The position numbers were made by a program, and so were the translations under genes. A stretch of DNA of 64,000 nt, from contig CAZDQF010000004.1 in the NCBI GenBank assembly GCA_964507445.1, positions 1 to 64,000 on the forward strand, written 5' to 3'. This document shows positions 25,314-33,303 of this stretch, piece after piece. Each line of letters opens with the position of its first letter. Position 1 is the first letter of the stretch. Under the pieces are notes generated by a model that did no database searches, was not told the origin of the DNA, and saw only the letters and a program-made list of their open reading frames with translations. Origin of the DNA: GCA-2683135 sp964507445. GTDB taxonomy: Bacteria > Planctomycetota > GCA-002687715.

Positions 25314-27284
25314 CTAGGGGAGGCGGAAGTCCACCCCGTCGTTCAAGCCAGCCCTCAGAATGACCGACCGTTCCCCGTCGGCGCTGGCCGGTGCCGTCGC
25401 GGTGCTCCGCTGAGGGCGGGTCACCCTGAGCGTGTAGGTGCCGGGGACGAGCCCGTCGATGCGATAACGACCGCGGGCATCCGTGCCACCGGACGCCACA
25501 TCCCTCGAACTCGGCCGCCCGGACCGGGGGACGGCGGTGACGAAGGCGTTGTAATCCGGACTCCCCCTGGGGTCGAAGACCACTCCCGTCACGGAAGCAC
25601 CCTCCTGAAGAACCACGTCCGTCAGCGCCACCATCTGCTCTCCGCCTCCGAGCTCGAAGGAATCCGTCCTCGTCTTCACAAAGAGAGGTGGGCACCCCAC
25701 CTGCAGATGGAAACGCCCCCTCCCGAGGTTCGGCAACACGTAGCTGCCATCCGTAAAAGTCCTGGCGACGGAACGACGCGCGTTCACGCGGGTTTTCTTC
25801 ACCAGCGACGTGGAGCCCGGTCGGTTGGGCGCCAGCTCCAGCTCCTGGACCGCGAACAGCCGAGCGCTGGCGATGGGATCACCGGATGGCGTCACCACGC
25901 GCCCCTGTACGGCCACGCCCCGCTCGAGCTCGATCACCACGCCGGTCACCGCGCGGCCCACCTCCAGCTCGATGGCGCGGGACACGCCGATGGCGAACCC
26001 GGGGGCCTCCACCAGGACCCGGTAACGACCAGGTGAGCCGATGGATGTGGAGAACGCTCCGCGCGGATGTTGCTCCCGCTGGCGCGCGCCGTCCATCACC
26101 TGCACGGGTCCCGTGGCCTGAGTCAGGCTGACGGAGAAGGACGTCACCGGCTGCCCGGTAGCGCCGTCCATGACCACCCCTTCAACCCGACACCGGGGCT
26201 CGACGGCGAGCTTCACGTCCTGTTCACCGCCCCGCGCGTTGACGCCGATCCCGAGACCCGGGCCCTCGACGATGGAGATGTTGTGCAGCCCTTCCGCGAC
26301 GCCGGTCAGACGGAACGCTCCGTTCGCGTCCGTCCGGGCGGTCCATGTGGCGTTGGCAGACCCCGCCACGGCTCGCGCCCGCAACACCACGTCCCGCACC
26401 CCCGCGCCCGTGCCCGCGTCGACCACGGAGCCCGCGATGACCCGGCCGGGGTTCAATCGAAACGACAGGTCCGCCAGATCCGCCCGAAGATGCACGGGCA
26501 TGCGCTGAACCGTGGTCATGCCCTGGGCGCCCACGACGACCCGCTTGACTCCGGGGCGCAGATGCTCGAGCACGTAGTTCCCATCCAGGTCCGTGCGAGC
26601 CTGCCGCTCTGGCCCGGCACCCGGATCGCGGGTGCTCAGGCGGAGATCATGGACGGCCACGACGGCCCCGCCCAACGGCGCACCGACTCGATCCCGAACC
26701 GAGCCCCTGATGGACACTCCCTCCCGCAGCACCAGATCCTGGGTCGCGGTCGCAGGATCCAGCGGGTCCACCACCCCGGAACGTCCCACGGCATACGCGT
26801 CGTGGGACACGTCGATCACGTAACGCTCCCCCACGCGCAGGAAGCCTCCGACGGTGTACGCTCCGTCTTCGTCCGTGACCGTCGACGCGACGACCTCGCC
26901 GCCTGTGTCTTCCGATCCGACCGCCAGCAGCAACCTCGCCGTGACGGTCGCGCCCGCGACCCGCTCTCCTTCCTCATCCCGAACCAGACCGGTGACCGTG
27001 TCCCGCAACGATTCGGCGGAGAAGGCGCGCAACGCCTGCGAGATCTCTCTGGGACGGGCCGCGTCTTGCCGCCCCCGAGCGCCGGCGGTGGTCACCACGA
27101 TGGGGACGTCCGGCGACGAGGATGGCCCCTCTACGGCCGCCGGACGGGGCGGGGCAGGCTCCAGCACCATGGGACCCTGATGACGCGAATCCTCGTCATC
27201 GGCCGTGAGCGCCCAGAAACCACAGGCCACCGCCACCGCGGAGACGACGACGATCAGGAGACCCTTGGCTCGGCTATTAACCAT
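25314..27284 (-). CDS. Membrane-anchored protein of carboxypeptidase-regulatory-like domains, copy 1
   Basis: From the ATG at 27284 the product is 656 aa, starting MVNSRAKGLLIVVVSAVAVA as a signal anchor; upstream codons to 27347 look non-coding and no Shine-Dalgarno is evident. The beta-domain markers are DGAYTVGGFLRVGERYVIDV, DGNYVLEHLRPGVKRVVVG, NGAFRLTGVAEGLHN and RGRYRIDGLVPGTYTLRV. It is the promoter-proximal copy of the trio. A divergent plus-strand gene starts 148 bp away. Confidence 0.82.
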   Translation of the reverse strand: MVNSRAKGLLIVVVSAVAVACGFWALTADDEDSRHQGPMVLEPAPPRPAAVEGPSSSPDVPIVVTTAGARGRQDAARPREISQALRAFSAESLRDTVTGLVRDEEGERVAGATVTARLLLAVGSEDTGGEVVASTVTDEDGAYTVGGFLRVGERYVIDVSHDAYAVGRSGVVDPLDPATATQDLVLREGVSIRGSVRDRVGAPLGGAVVAVHDLRLSTRDPGAGPERQARTDLDGNYVLEHLRPGVKRVVVGAQGMTTVQRMPVHLRADLADLSFRLNPGRVIAGSVVDAGTGAGVRDVVLRARAVAGSANATWTARTDANGAFRLTGVAEGLHNISIVEGPGLGIGVNARGGEQDVKLAVEPRCRVEGVVMDGATGQPVTSFSVSLTQATGPVQVMDGARQREQHPRGAFSTSIGSPGRYRVLVEAPGFAIGVSRAIELEVGRAVTGVVIELERGVAVQGRVVTPSGDPIASARLFAVQELELAPNRPGSTSLVKKTRVNARRSVARTFTDGSYVLPNLGRGRFHLQVGCPPLFVKTRTDSFELGGGEQMVALTDVVLQEGASVTGVVFDPRGSPDYNAFVTAVPRSGRPSSRDVASGGTDARGRYRIDGLVPGTYTLRVTRPQRSTATAPASADGERSVILRAGLNDGVDFRLP

Positions 27285-27432
27285 TGCAGATGCACAGTTT
27301 ACTGCCCGAAAGGGTGGGCAGGGTACAGGATTCCGGAGGCGAGACACCCGTGATTGGACGCCACGATCGCCCCCAGACTTCCCAGGCTACGGGACGAAGA
27401 TGGTAGCAGCGCCGTACCATCTCGCCCTGCTC

Positions 27433-29634
27433 ATGAACCGCACCAGACTCCTCGCATCGTTGCTGTTGATCACCACCGCCTCGGGACTCGATCGGGCTGA
27501 CGCACAGACCGGCGGCCCAGCGGGATTCCGCACCTGGCTCTGGGTCCACGGGGACCACCCCAAGGACGCAGCGCTGGGCTCCGCATTGAAGGACCTGGGC
27601 TTCCACGGCGTCAGCGTCGAACCCGACGAGGACGTCTCACGGCTGTCAGCGCTGGACATTCCCTGGTATGTGGACCAGTTCGTGGGCAAGGGAGTCCTGG
27701 CCGTGCGCGAAGCAGCCTGGGACCGGGCGCGCAAGGCGGAGCCCGGGACACCCGCCGCGACTCACCGGGAGTCCTGCCTCAACGACGGCGCCGTACTCGA
27801 GACCGCGAGGGCCAGCATCGCCCGACGACTCGAACGGCTGCACCCCCATGTCCCGGCGTTCATCTCTCTCCGGGACGAGCCCTCTTTCACCCTGCGCCTG
27901 AACCCCATGGACTGGTGTCACGCCCCAGGCTGCCGTCAGGGGTTCAGAACGTTCCTCAAGGAACGCTGGGGCTCCCTGGACAACGCCGCCCGCGGTTGGG
28001 GCCTGCCGGTGGACTCCATCCCCTCGGAGCGTCCCAGTCGAAGCGACGCTCCCCCACCGTGGTCCGACCGGGCGCTCACGAACACCGACCGGGCCCGGGA
28101 CCTCCTGTTCCACCGCCCGTCGAACAACCGCGACCTCGTGGCGTGGAACGACATCCGTGTGTTCAACGACCGCACCTTCGCCCGCTCCATCCATGAACTG
28201 GCGTCGGTCGTGAGGAACGAGGTGCCCGGGGTTCCGGTCGGGATCCTCGGCGGGCAGATGCCCCATGCGTTCGGCGGGTTCGACTGGGAGCGGCTGCTGC
28301 CGACCCTCGGCGTGGCCGAGGTCTACGACGCCGGCGGCGCTCGCGCGCTGATGGGCTCCCTCGCCGGCGGCGCCTCGTCCTCCACCGGCACCCGCTTCCT
28401 CTCCACCCTGATCCCCGAACCCGGTCGTCCCGCGGGCGCGGCTGCCCACGAGGCCTGGCACCGCTTCCTCGGAGGTGATCACGAGCTGGTGATCTACTCC
28501 AGCCGCGCGGTCTTCGAGGACGGAGACAGCGGCGCCCCGACACCCTGGGCGGTAGAACTGGCTCCCGAGTTGAAGCTGATGCAGGCCGACGAGTTCGCGC
28601 CATGGCACAGCGCCAAGCAAGCCGCGCCCCAGGTGGCCGTGCTGTTCAGCATGCCGTCCGTGCGACTCAACTGGCTCCTGGACACTCGCAGGGACGGCCT
28701 CTCGTGGATCAATCGGAGCACGTCCTACGAGCTGGCCAACAGCACGCAGGCTCGCAACCGGGAAGCCTGGATCGCCCTGCTGGAAGACCTCGGTCTCAGC
28801 TATGGCTTCGTGACCCCCGCCCAGGTGGCGGAGGGGCGCCTACGCTCCGGCGGCTATCGTGGGCTCGTCCTTCCCAGGAGCATCGCCCTCTCCGAGAACG
28901 AGGTGGCGGAGATCATCAGGTTCAACCGCGACGGCGGTCTCGTGGTCGCTGACTGCCAACCCGGCCTGTACACCGGCCGCATGGTCCGTAGACAACGCCC
29001 CGCCCTGGACGAGCTCTTGGGGATCGACGGAGCGCGGCGGCACCTGCTCCTGAATGGAGACCGCATCTCACCCAGGGCTCGGAAGGTCGGGCTCCCGTAC
29101 CCCGTAGCCGAGGCAGGCATCGAACCAACGCGAGCGACGGCCAGGAACGTCAACGACGGCGTCCCCACCGTGATGACCCACCGAACAGGGGACAACGGGG
29201 GCCAGACCGCCTACCTGAACCTGCTGGTCATGGAGTACGCCCAGGCCCGGCTGGACGTGGACCGCCCGAGGAAGGCCCAGTGGCTCCGGGATCAGTTGGG
29301 AGCGGTCTTCCACCAGGCCGGGATCCGGCCAAGGTGCCGGCTCGAACGCCGTGTCGCCCCGGGGAGCAAGACCGTGCCCCATTGGCCCATCGGCGTCGCT
29401 GTCCGCACAGACAGCGAGGGCATGCTCGTAGCGGTCCATCTCAACGCTCTGTCAGGCGCCGCGGCGGTCCCATGGACCCAGCTCATGAGCAGCCCGGCGT
29501 TGCCCATCACCTTGCAGATGGACGGCACCTGGACCGCCTCGCTCCTGGCCACCGGAGAGGTGCTGGGCTCCGCCAACCACTTCAACCTGCGGGTCGGGCC
29601 GAAACGGCCGGTGGTGCTGCGGCTACGCCCATGA
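27433..29634 (+). CDS. Putative secreted glycoside hydrolase (beta-galactosidase-like)
   Basis: The 733-aa product starts MNRTRLLASLLLITTASGLD, a signal peptide; an in-frame extension to 27205 runs antisense through the neighbour and is rejected. The first ~400 residues have TIM-barrel features similar to GH42-type beta-galactosidases: GFRTWLWVHGDHPKDAALG, ERLHPHVPAFISLRDEPSF with a candidate acid/base Glu, and VPGVPVGILGGQMPHAFGGF. The next part, from VAVLFSMPSVRLNWLLD to YRGLVLPRSIALSENEVAE, resembles the beta-galactosidase trimerisation domain. Substrate is unknown and family assignment is tentative. Confidence 0.6.
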   Translation: MNRTRLLASLLLITTASGLDRADAQTGGPAGFRTWLWVHGDHPKDAALGSALKDLGFHGVSVEPDEDVSRLSALDIPWYVDQFVGKGVLAVREAAWDRARKAEPGTPAATHRESCLNDGAVLETARASIARRLERLHPHVPAFISLRDEPSFTLRLNPMDWCHAPGCRQGFRTFLKERWGSLDNAARGWGLPVDSIPSERPSRSDAPPPWSDRALTNTDRARDLLFHRPSNNRDLVAWNDIRVFNDRTFARSIHELASVVRNEVPGVPVGILGGQMPHAFGGFDWERLLPTLGVAEVYDAGGARALMGSLAGGASSSTGTRFLSTLIPEPGRPAGAAAHEAWHRFLGGDHELVIYSSRAVFEDGDSGAPTPWAVELAPELKLMQADEFAPWHSAKQAAPQVAVLFSMPSVRLNWLLDTRRDGLSWINRSTSYELANSTQARNREAWIALLEDLGLSYGFVTPAQVAEGRLRSGGYRGLVLPRSIALSENEVAEIIRFNRDGGLVVADCQPGLYTGRMVRRQRPALDELLGIDGARRHLLLNGDRISPRARKVGLPYPVAEAGIEPTRATARNVNDGVPTVMTHRTGDNGGQTAYLNLLVMEYAQARLDVDRPRKAQWLRDQLGAVFHQAGIRPRCRLERRVAPGSKTVPHWPIGVAVRTDSEGMLVAVHLNALSGAAAVPWTQLMSSPALPITLQMDGTWTASLLATGEVLGSANHFNLRVGPKRPVVLRLRP

Positions 29635-29683
29635 CGCAAGTCGTGCCACAAACTCACGGGACAGGACCGACACAACATGGAGT

Positions 29684-29721
29684 GTCAACAACCATCGCGC
29701 CACACACCATGTCGTGTTGAC
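29684..29721. repeat. Inverted repeat upstream of the candidate ncRNA
   Basis: GTCAACA (29684-29690) and TGTTGAC (29715-29721) form perfect 7-bp arms around a 24-nt loop. A second hairpin, GTATGGAG (29758-29765) with CTCCATAC (29796-29803), overlaps the promoter proposed for the ncRNA. They may be regulatory or transcribed structures. Confidence 0.35.
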
Positions 29722-29777
29722 CGATAGATCGGATGGCACGTCCGCGCACAAGAGGCTGTATGGAGCGGGCCCCGTGG

Positions 29778-29806
29778 TTGACCTCGACGCCCCGCCTCCA
29801 TACCAT
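29778..29806 (+). promoter_or_regulatory. Promoter of the candidate ncRNA
   Basis: TTGACC (29778-29783), a 17-nt spacer and TACCAT (29801-29806) make a near-consensus sigma70 promoter. Transcription would begin near 29813, where no coding region follows for 278 nt. Confidence 0.5.
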
Positions 29807-29812
29807 TCCCGG

Positions 29813-30030
29813 AGCGGATCGGGGTCGCACGACCCAGGAAGACCTCCAGGTCGGTCCCCGCTGCCAGCGCACCGCGCGCACCCCACGGCCGGACCCGAGT
29901 CCGTGGAGGCCCACGACACAACACAACTTCGGATTACCGGAACAAGGAAAAGGTCCCGTAACCCTTCCCTACCGCATCCGAAATCTGGAGACCCCACCGG
30001 ACACGACGTGGCCGGTGGGGTCTCTCTTTT
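29813..30030 (+). ncRNA. Candidate structured ncRNA, about 218 nt
   Basis: The segment lies between a near-consensus promoter and a very strong intrinsic terminator and contains no plausible reading frame. It is rich in local hairpins: GGGTCG-CA-CGACCC near 29829, GACCT-CC-AGGTC near 29843, CCACGG with CCGTGG near 29881-29908, a 7-bp long-range pair TTCGGAT with ATCCGAA (about 29929 and 29976), and the terminator stem. It does not match my memory of tmRNA, RNase P, SRP or 6S motifs. The alternative is the long 5' leader of the FHA gene with attenuation at the terminator. Confidence 0.45.
29988..30030 (+). terminator. Strong intrinsic terminator
   Basis: A perfect 13-bp stem, GAGACCCCACCGG (29988-30000) with CCGGTGGGGTCTC (30012-30024), has an 11-nt loop and is followed by TCTTTT. 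It lies 354 nt after the glycosidase stop and 61 nt before the FHA gene. Confidence 0.9.
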
Positions 30031-30090
30031 CCGCGCTCCAGCGAGGCGCCTTAGAATGTCCCACCCGGCGCGGCGCTGGCGAATGACCCC

Positions 30091-32187
30091 ATGGCCCGAC
30101 TGCTGATCCGCAACGAAATCCTCGAGGACCAGGTGCTCCCCATTGTCGGCGAGTCCTGCATCGTCGGTCGTGGACGAGACGCCCAGATCCGCATCCAGGA
30201 CAAGACGGTCTCACGATTCCACGCTCGGCTCGAATCCGACGGCCGGAGGTGGCTGGTCACCGATCTCGGGAGCAGCAACGGCACCTCGGTGAACGGGAAC
30301 CGCATCCAGGAGACCACACCCATCGGGGACGGCGACTCCGTCCAGTTCGGCTCCATCGCCACGCGGTTCGACGTCGGACCCGCCAAGCAGGCCGCTGTGG
30401 CTCCAGACCCCGCGCAATCCCCGGTCGCCACGGCCGCTCCTCTGCGACCCGCCAGCGCCCTGCTGCGCAGGGTAACGGGCAGCGGGGCCAACGGCTGGGT
30501 CGTCGGGGGACTGGCCCTCATCGTGGTCGCGCTCTGCGCAACGGCCACCGTCAAGTTCCTCCGGCAGGATGACCCGGCGTCCCCCACCCACCGCGCCGAC
30601 GCCGCGCCGACGCCGGGCAGCCAACCGGAACGGCCCGCGCCTCCTGAAGTCGTCAGCACGAGCGAGGCACCCGAGGTCCGCGCTCCGGTCACCCCCACTC
30701 CGGCGGCGACCGACCCTCCACCGGAGCGTCCCAAACCGACGCCACCGGAACCGCCGACCCAGGTCCTGGTCCTCACGGACGGCGCCCGCCACACCGGGCA
30801 CGTGGTGGACAACAGCGACGCCATTCGCCTGCACTTCCGGACCAAAGGGCCCGGCCGCCGGATCATGAAGGTCAACCGAGAGACCATCGCGTCACTCGAC
30901 GGCGCCCCCATGCCCGCGGACCTGAGCGCCATCCTGGAGGCGCGTCTGGCCCTCGCAGGATCGCCGGAGGGTCTCATGGAGGTGGCCCGCTGGTGCGAAG
31001 CCGCCGGGCTCAAGGAGGACCGGGCCAAGGTCGCCCGCATGGTGGTGGAGGGAGACCGTGATCACCTGGAAGCCAACGCCATGCTCGGCCGCTACAAGTA
31101 CCGCGGCGAGTGGTCCGATCGAGCGAAGCTGGAGGCCACGGGCTGCATCTCCGAGGACGGGAGGTTGATCGGCACCAACGAGGACATCCAGGAGATCCGT
31201 CGCCTGTTCCTGATCACGGCCGGCCGGACGCCGCTTCGATCAGAGATGATCGCGGCCCTGGCGGAGGCCCGCGCCGAGACCGCGACCCGGCTCCTGGACT
31301 CTCCCGAGCACTGGCGAGCCTGGCTGGCTGAGCTGCTGATCCGCTTCCTGGGACCGGAGAACGGCGCGGTCCTGCTCGAGAAGTACAAGGACCTGGCGGA
31401 GGAAATGGCCGACGGCACTCTCTCGTTCCGGGACGTGTTCGTGCAGATCGCCATGTCGGACTCGGTCCGCGTCCAGTACCCGTCACCCGAGGCGTTCGCG
31501 CGACGGATCCTCCTGGTCTTCATCGGCGAGCAGGCCCTGGACGACGCCGACCTGATCCGGAACGCGATCCGCATGGTGGGCGGTGAGCGCGTGCCGGTGT
31601 TCGGAGAGCGCGGCGCCTCACGGGAGGAGTTCCTCGAGATCATCGCGAGACAGGCCCAGTTCTACCGATGGCAGATCCGGTATGAAGCGGCGCGCTACCT
31701 CGGACCTGACGTGAAGCTCTCCCCGCGAGACCTCACCCGCAACGCCATGCGCCTGGCGGTCTCCGCCAACAACTTCAAGAAGATGCGCCGCGGCTGGCTC
31801 CTGGGCCCTGCCCTCACCGGAGAATCCGGTTCCGACCGCGTCAAGGATGTCGGCCAGTACGTCCGTAGCCTGATCGTGGACACCCTCAACCGACGCCCCC
31901 GGCCCACCGAGGAAGGGCGACTCCGCCGGATCGCCGCGGACCTGGGAGAGCCACAGGGGATGCGCTCGTTCCTCGCCGCGCTGCTCGCCCAGTCCGGAGA
32001 TCTCCACCTGGACGCGCCGAAGGCCAAACCCAACGCGCAGTGGGTGGGTGATCAATTCCGGAGACTGCTGGGCCGCGGACCGACCGCCTCGGAGCGACGG
32101 GAGTTCGAAGCCGTCGCCAGCGACCCCGGTGGACACCGCGCGGTGGTCGCCGCCCTGCTGCAGAGCCCCGAGTACCTCCTCTATTGA
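30091..32187 (+). CDS. FHA-domain membrane protein with three SPEY-type C-terminal repeats
   Basis: The 698-aa protein begins with an FHA phosphothreonine-binding domain (residues 20-90: SCIVGRGRDAQIRIQD, VSRFHARL, LGSSNGTSVNGNRI). One membrane helix follows (about residues 135-152, VVGGLALIVVALCATATV), then a Pro/Thr-rich stretch. The C-terminal half has three copies of a pattern R-x-P-x-x-E ... LLxSPEY: TPLRSEM ... LLDSPEHW, RPTEEGR ... LAALLAQS, and PTASERREFEAVAS ... LLQSPEYLLY. Similar ends occur in secreted planctomycete DUF1549/DUF1553-like proteins. The topology would place FHA inside and the repeats outside. It heads the plus-strand run to 37323. Confidence 0.75.
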   Translation: MARLLIRNEILEDQVLPIVGESCIVGRGRDAQIRIQDKTVSRFHARLESDGRRWLVTDLGSSNGTSVNGNRIQETTPIGDGDSVQFGSIATRFDVGPAKQAAVAPDPAQSPVATAAPLRPASALLRRVTGSGANGWVVGGLALIVVALCATATVKFLRQDDPASPTHRADAAPTPGSQPERPAPPEVVSTSEAPEVRAPVTPTPAATDPPPERPKPTPPEPPTQVLVLTDGARHTGHVVDNSDAIRLHFRTKGPGRRIMKVNRETIASLDGAPMPADLSAILEARLALAGSPEGLMEVARWCEAAGLKEDRAKVARMVVEGDRDHLEANAMLGRYKYRGEWSDRAKLEATGCISEDGRLIGTNEDIQEIRRLFLITAGRTPLRSEMIAALAEARAETATRLLDSPEHWRAWLAELLIRFLGPENGAVLLEKYKDLAEEMADGTLSFRDVFVQIAMSDSVRVQYPSPEAFARRILLVFIGEQALDDADLIRNAIRMVGGERVPVFGERGASREEFLEIIARQAQFYRWQIRYEAARYLGPDVKLSPRDLTRNAMRLAVSANNFKKMRRGWLLGPALTGESGSDRVKDVGQYVRSLIVDTLNRRPRPTEEGRLRRIAADLGEPQGMRSFLAALLAQSGDLHLDAPKAKPNAQWVGDQFRRLLGRGPTASERREFEAVASDPGGHRAVVAALLQSPEYLLY

Positions 32188-32199
32188 GCCGACCCAGCC

Positions 32200-33303
32200 A
32201 TGACGCGCCCGATCCTCCTCATCGCACTGCTCGCTGTTACCACGATCGCCCAGACCGCTCCGTCTGATCACGTGGTCCTGGTCGTCCTCGGCGGCGGCGT
32301 CCGCACCAAGGACACGGTGCGACACGAGCAGAACACGCCGAACTTGAAGCGGATCGCGGAGGCTGGCGCCCTGTTCCCATCCTGTAAGGTCCGGGCCGCC
32401 ACCACCATCGCCGCACAGAGGGCCGTGCTCACCGGTGTCATGGAGGAGGCCCCCCGGGAACGGCACCTCCGCGGGCCCCACGCCACGGTCGGCGAACGTC
32501 TGCGAAAGCGGGGCGGTCTCGCCGCCGCGGATGTCTGGTTCGTGCTCAGCGGCGGCGGCGGCGAGACCCTGCTGAGCAGATCGGACCACGTCGATCACGG
32601 CCCGGCATTTGCCCCTTGCACGCTGGCTCCCGACGTCCTCCTGTCATCGACGCTGAGAGAGCAGTTGTCGGAGCTGGGGATCAGCCTGCCGCCCAGCGAA
32701 TCGGATGAGCAGCAGGTCAACCGCCTGCTCTCATCCCTGGACCCCGACCGAACCGGCGGCAAGGTCGGCTCCGGCCCGGGAAGCCGGAGCCGGGCGGCCG
32801 TCACCAGGTTCCTCCTGGAAGAGGCGGTCCGACCCGAGAGCGGCAAGGCAGGTGAGAGCGACGCCCGCGCCCTGAGGGCCGCGCAGGCCCTCTTTCTTGG
32901 AGGCCGCCCGAGGTTCATGTGCGTGGTCCTCCGGGACGCCGCCATCGCGGGGCGCAGCGCTCAGCGGTACACGGAGGTCTTGAAGCGTAACGACGCAGGC
33001 ATCGGAGCCCTGTGGGACGGGATCCAGAAAGACCCGGAGCTGGCGAAGACCACGACCTTCATCGTCGTTTCAGACCACGGTCGCAACCGGAAGGTGGACG
33101 CGAAGGGTGCCCTGGGTTACGACGACGGCAGCCACGACGCGACGCGGGTGGCCTTGATCATCCAAGGATCCCGGTTCAAGCGGAAGGAGACCATCCGCAT
33201 TGCCGTCAACACCATCGATGTGGCGCCGACCATCTGCCATCTCCTCGGAGTCAAGTCCAAGGGGCTCAAGGGCCGCACGGTCCGCGCGGCCTTCAAGGAC
33301 TGA
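32200..33303 (+). CDS. Secreted alkaline-phosphatase-fold protein with degenerate metal site
   Basis: The 367-aa product starts with a signal peptide (MTRPILLIALLAVTTIAQT). The fold is suggested by VVLVVLGGGVRTKD, NTPNLKRIAEAGALF, an AATTIAAQRAVLTG nucleophile region, TTFIVVSDHGRNRK, and VNTIDVAPTICHLLGV, as in sulfatase/phosphodiesterase relatives. The first metal Asp, normally in a D-G-x-R context, is replaced by Gly, and the Cys/Ser-x-P-x-R nucleophile motif is missing. It may be inactive or use an altered site. It starts 12 nt after the FHA gene. Confidence 0.65.
   Translation: MTRPILLIALLAVTTIAQTAPSDHVVLVVLGGGVRTKDTVRHEQNTPNLKRIAEAGALFPSCKVRAATTIAAQRAVLTGVMEEAPRERHLRGPHATVGERLRKRGGLAAADVWFVLSGGGGETLLSRSDHVDHGPAFAPCTLAPDVLLSSTLREQLSELGISLPPSESDEQQVNRLLSSLDPDRTGGKVGSGPGSRSRAAVTRFLLEEAVRPESGKAGESDARALRAAQALFLGGRPRFMCVVLRDAAIAGRSAQRYTEVLKRNDAGIGALWDGIQKDPELAKTTTFIVVSDHGRNRKVDAKGALGYDDGSHDATRVALIIQGSRFKRKETIRIAVNTIDVAPTICHLLGVKSKGLKGRTVRAAFKD

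Noticed and set aside
29813..30030. tmRNA, RNase P RNA or 6S RNA
   Set aside because: No tRNA-like CCA end, no GAGGAAAGTCC-type RNase P core and no clear long central-bubble hairpin were found.
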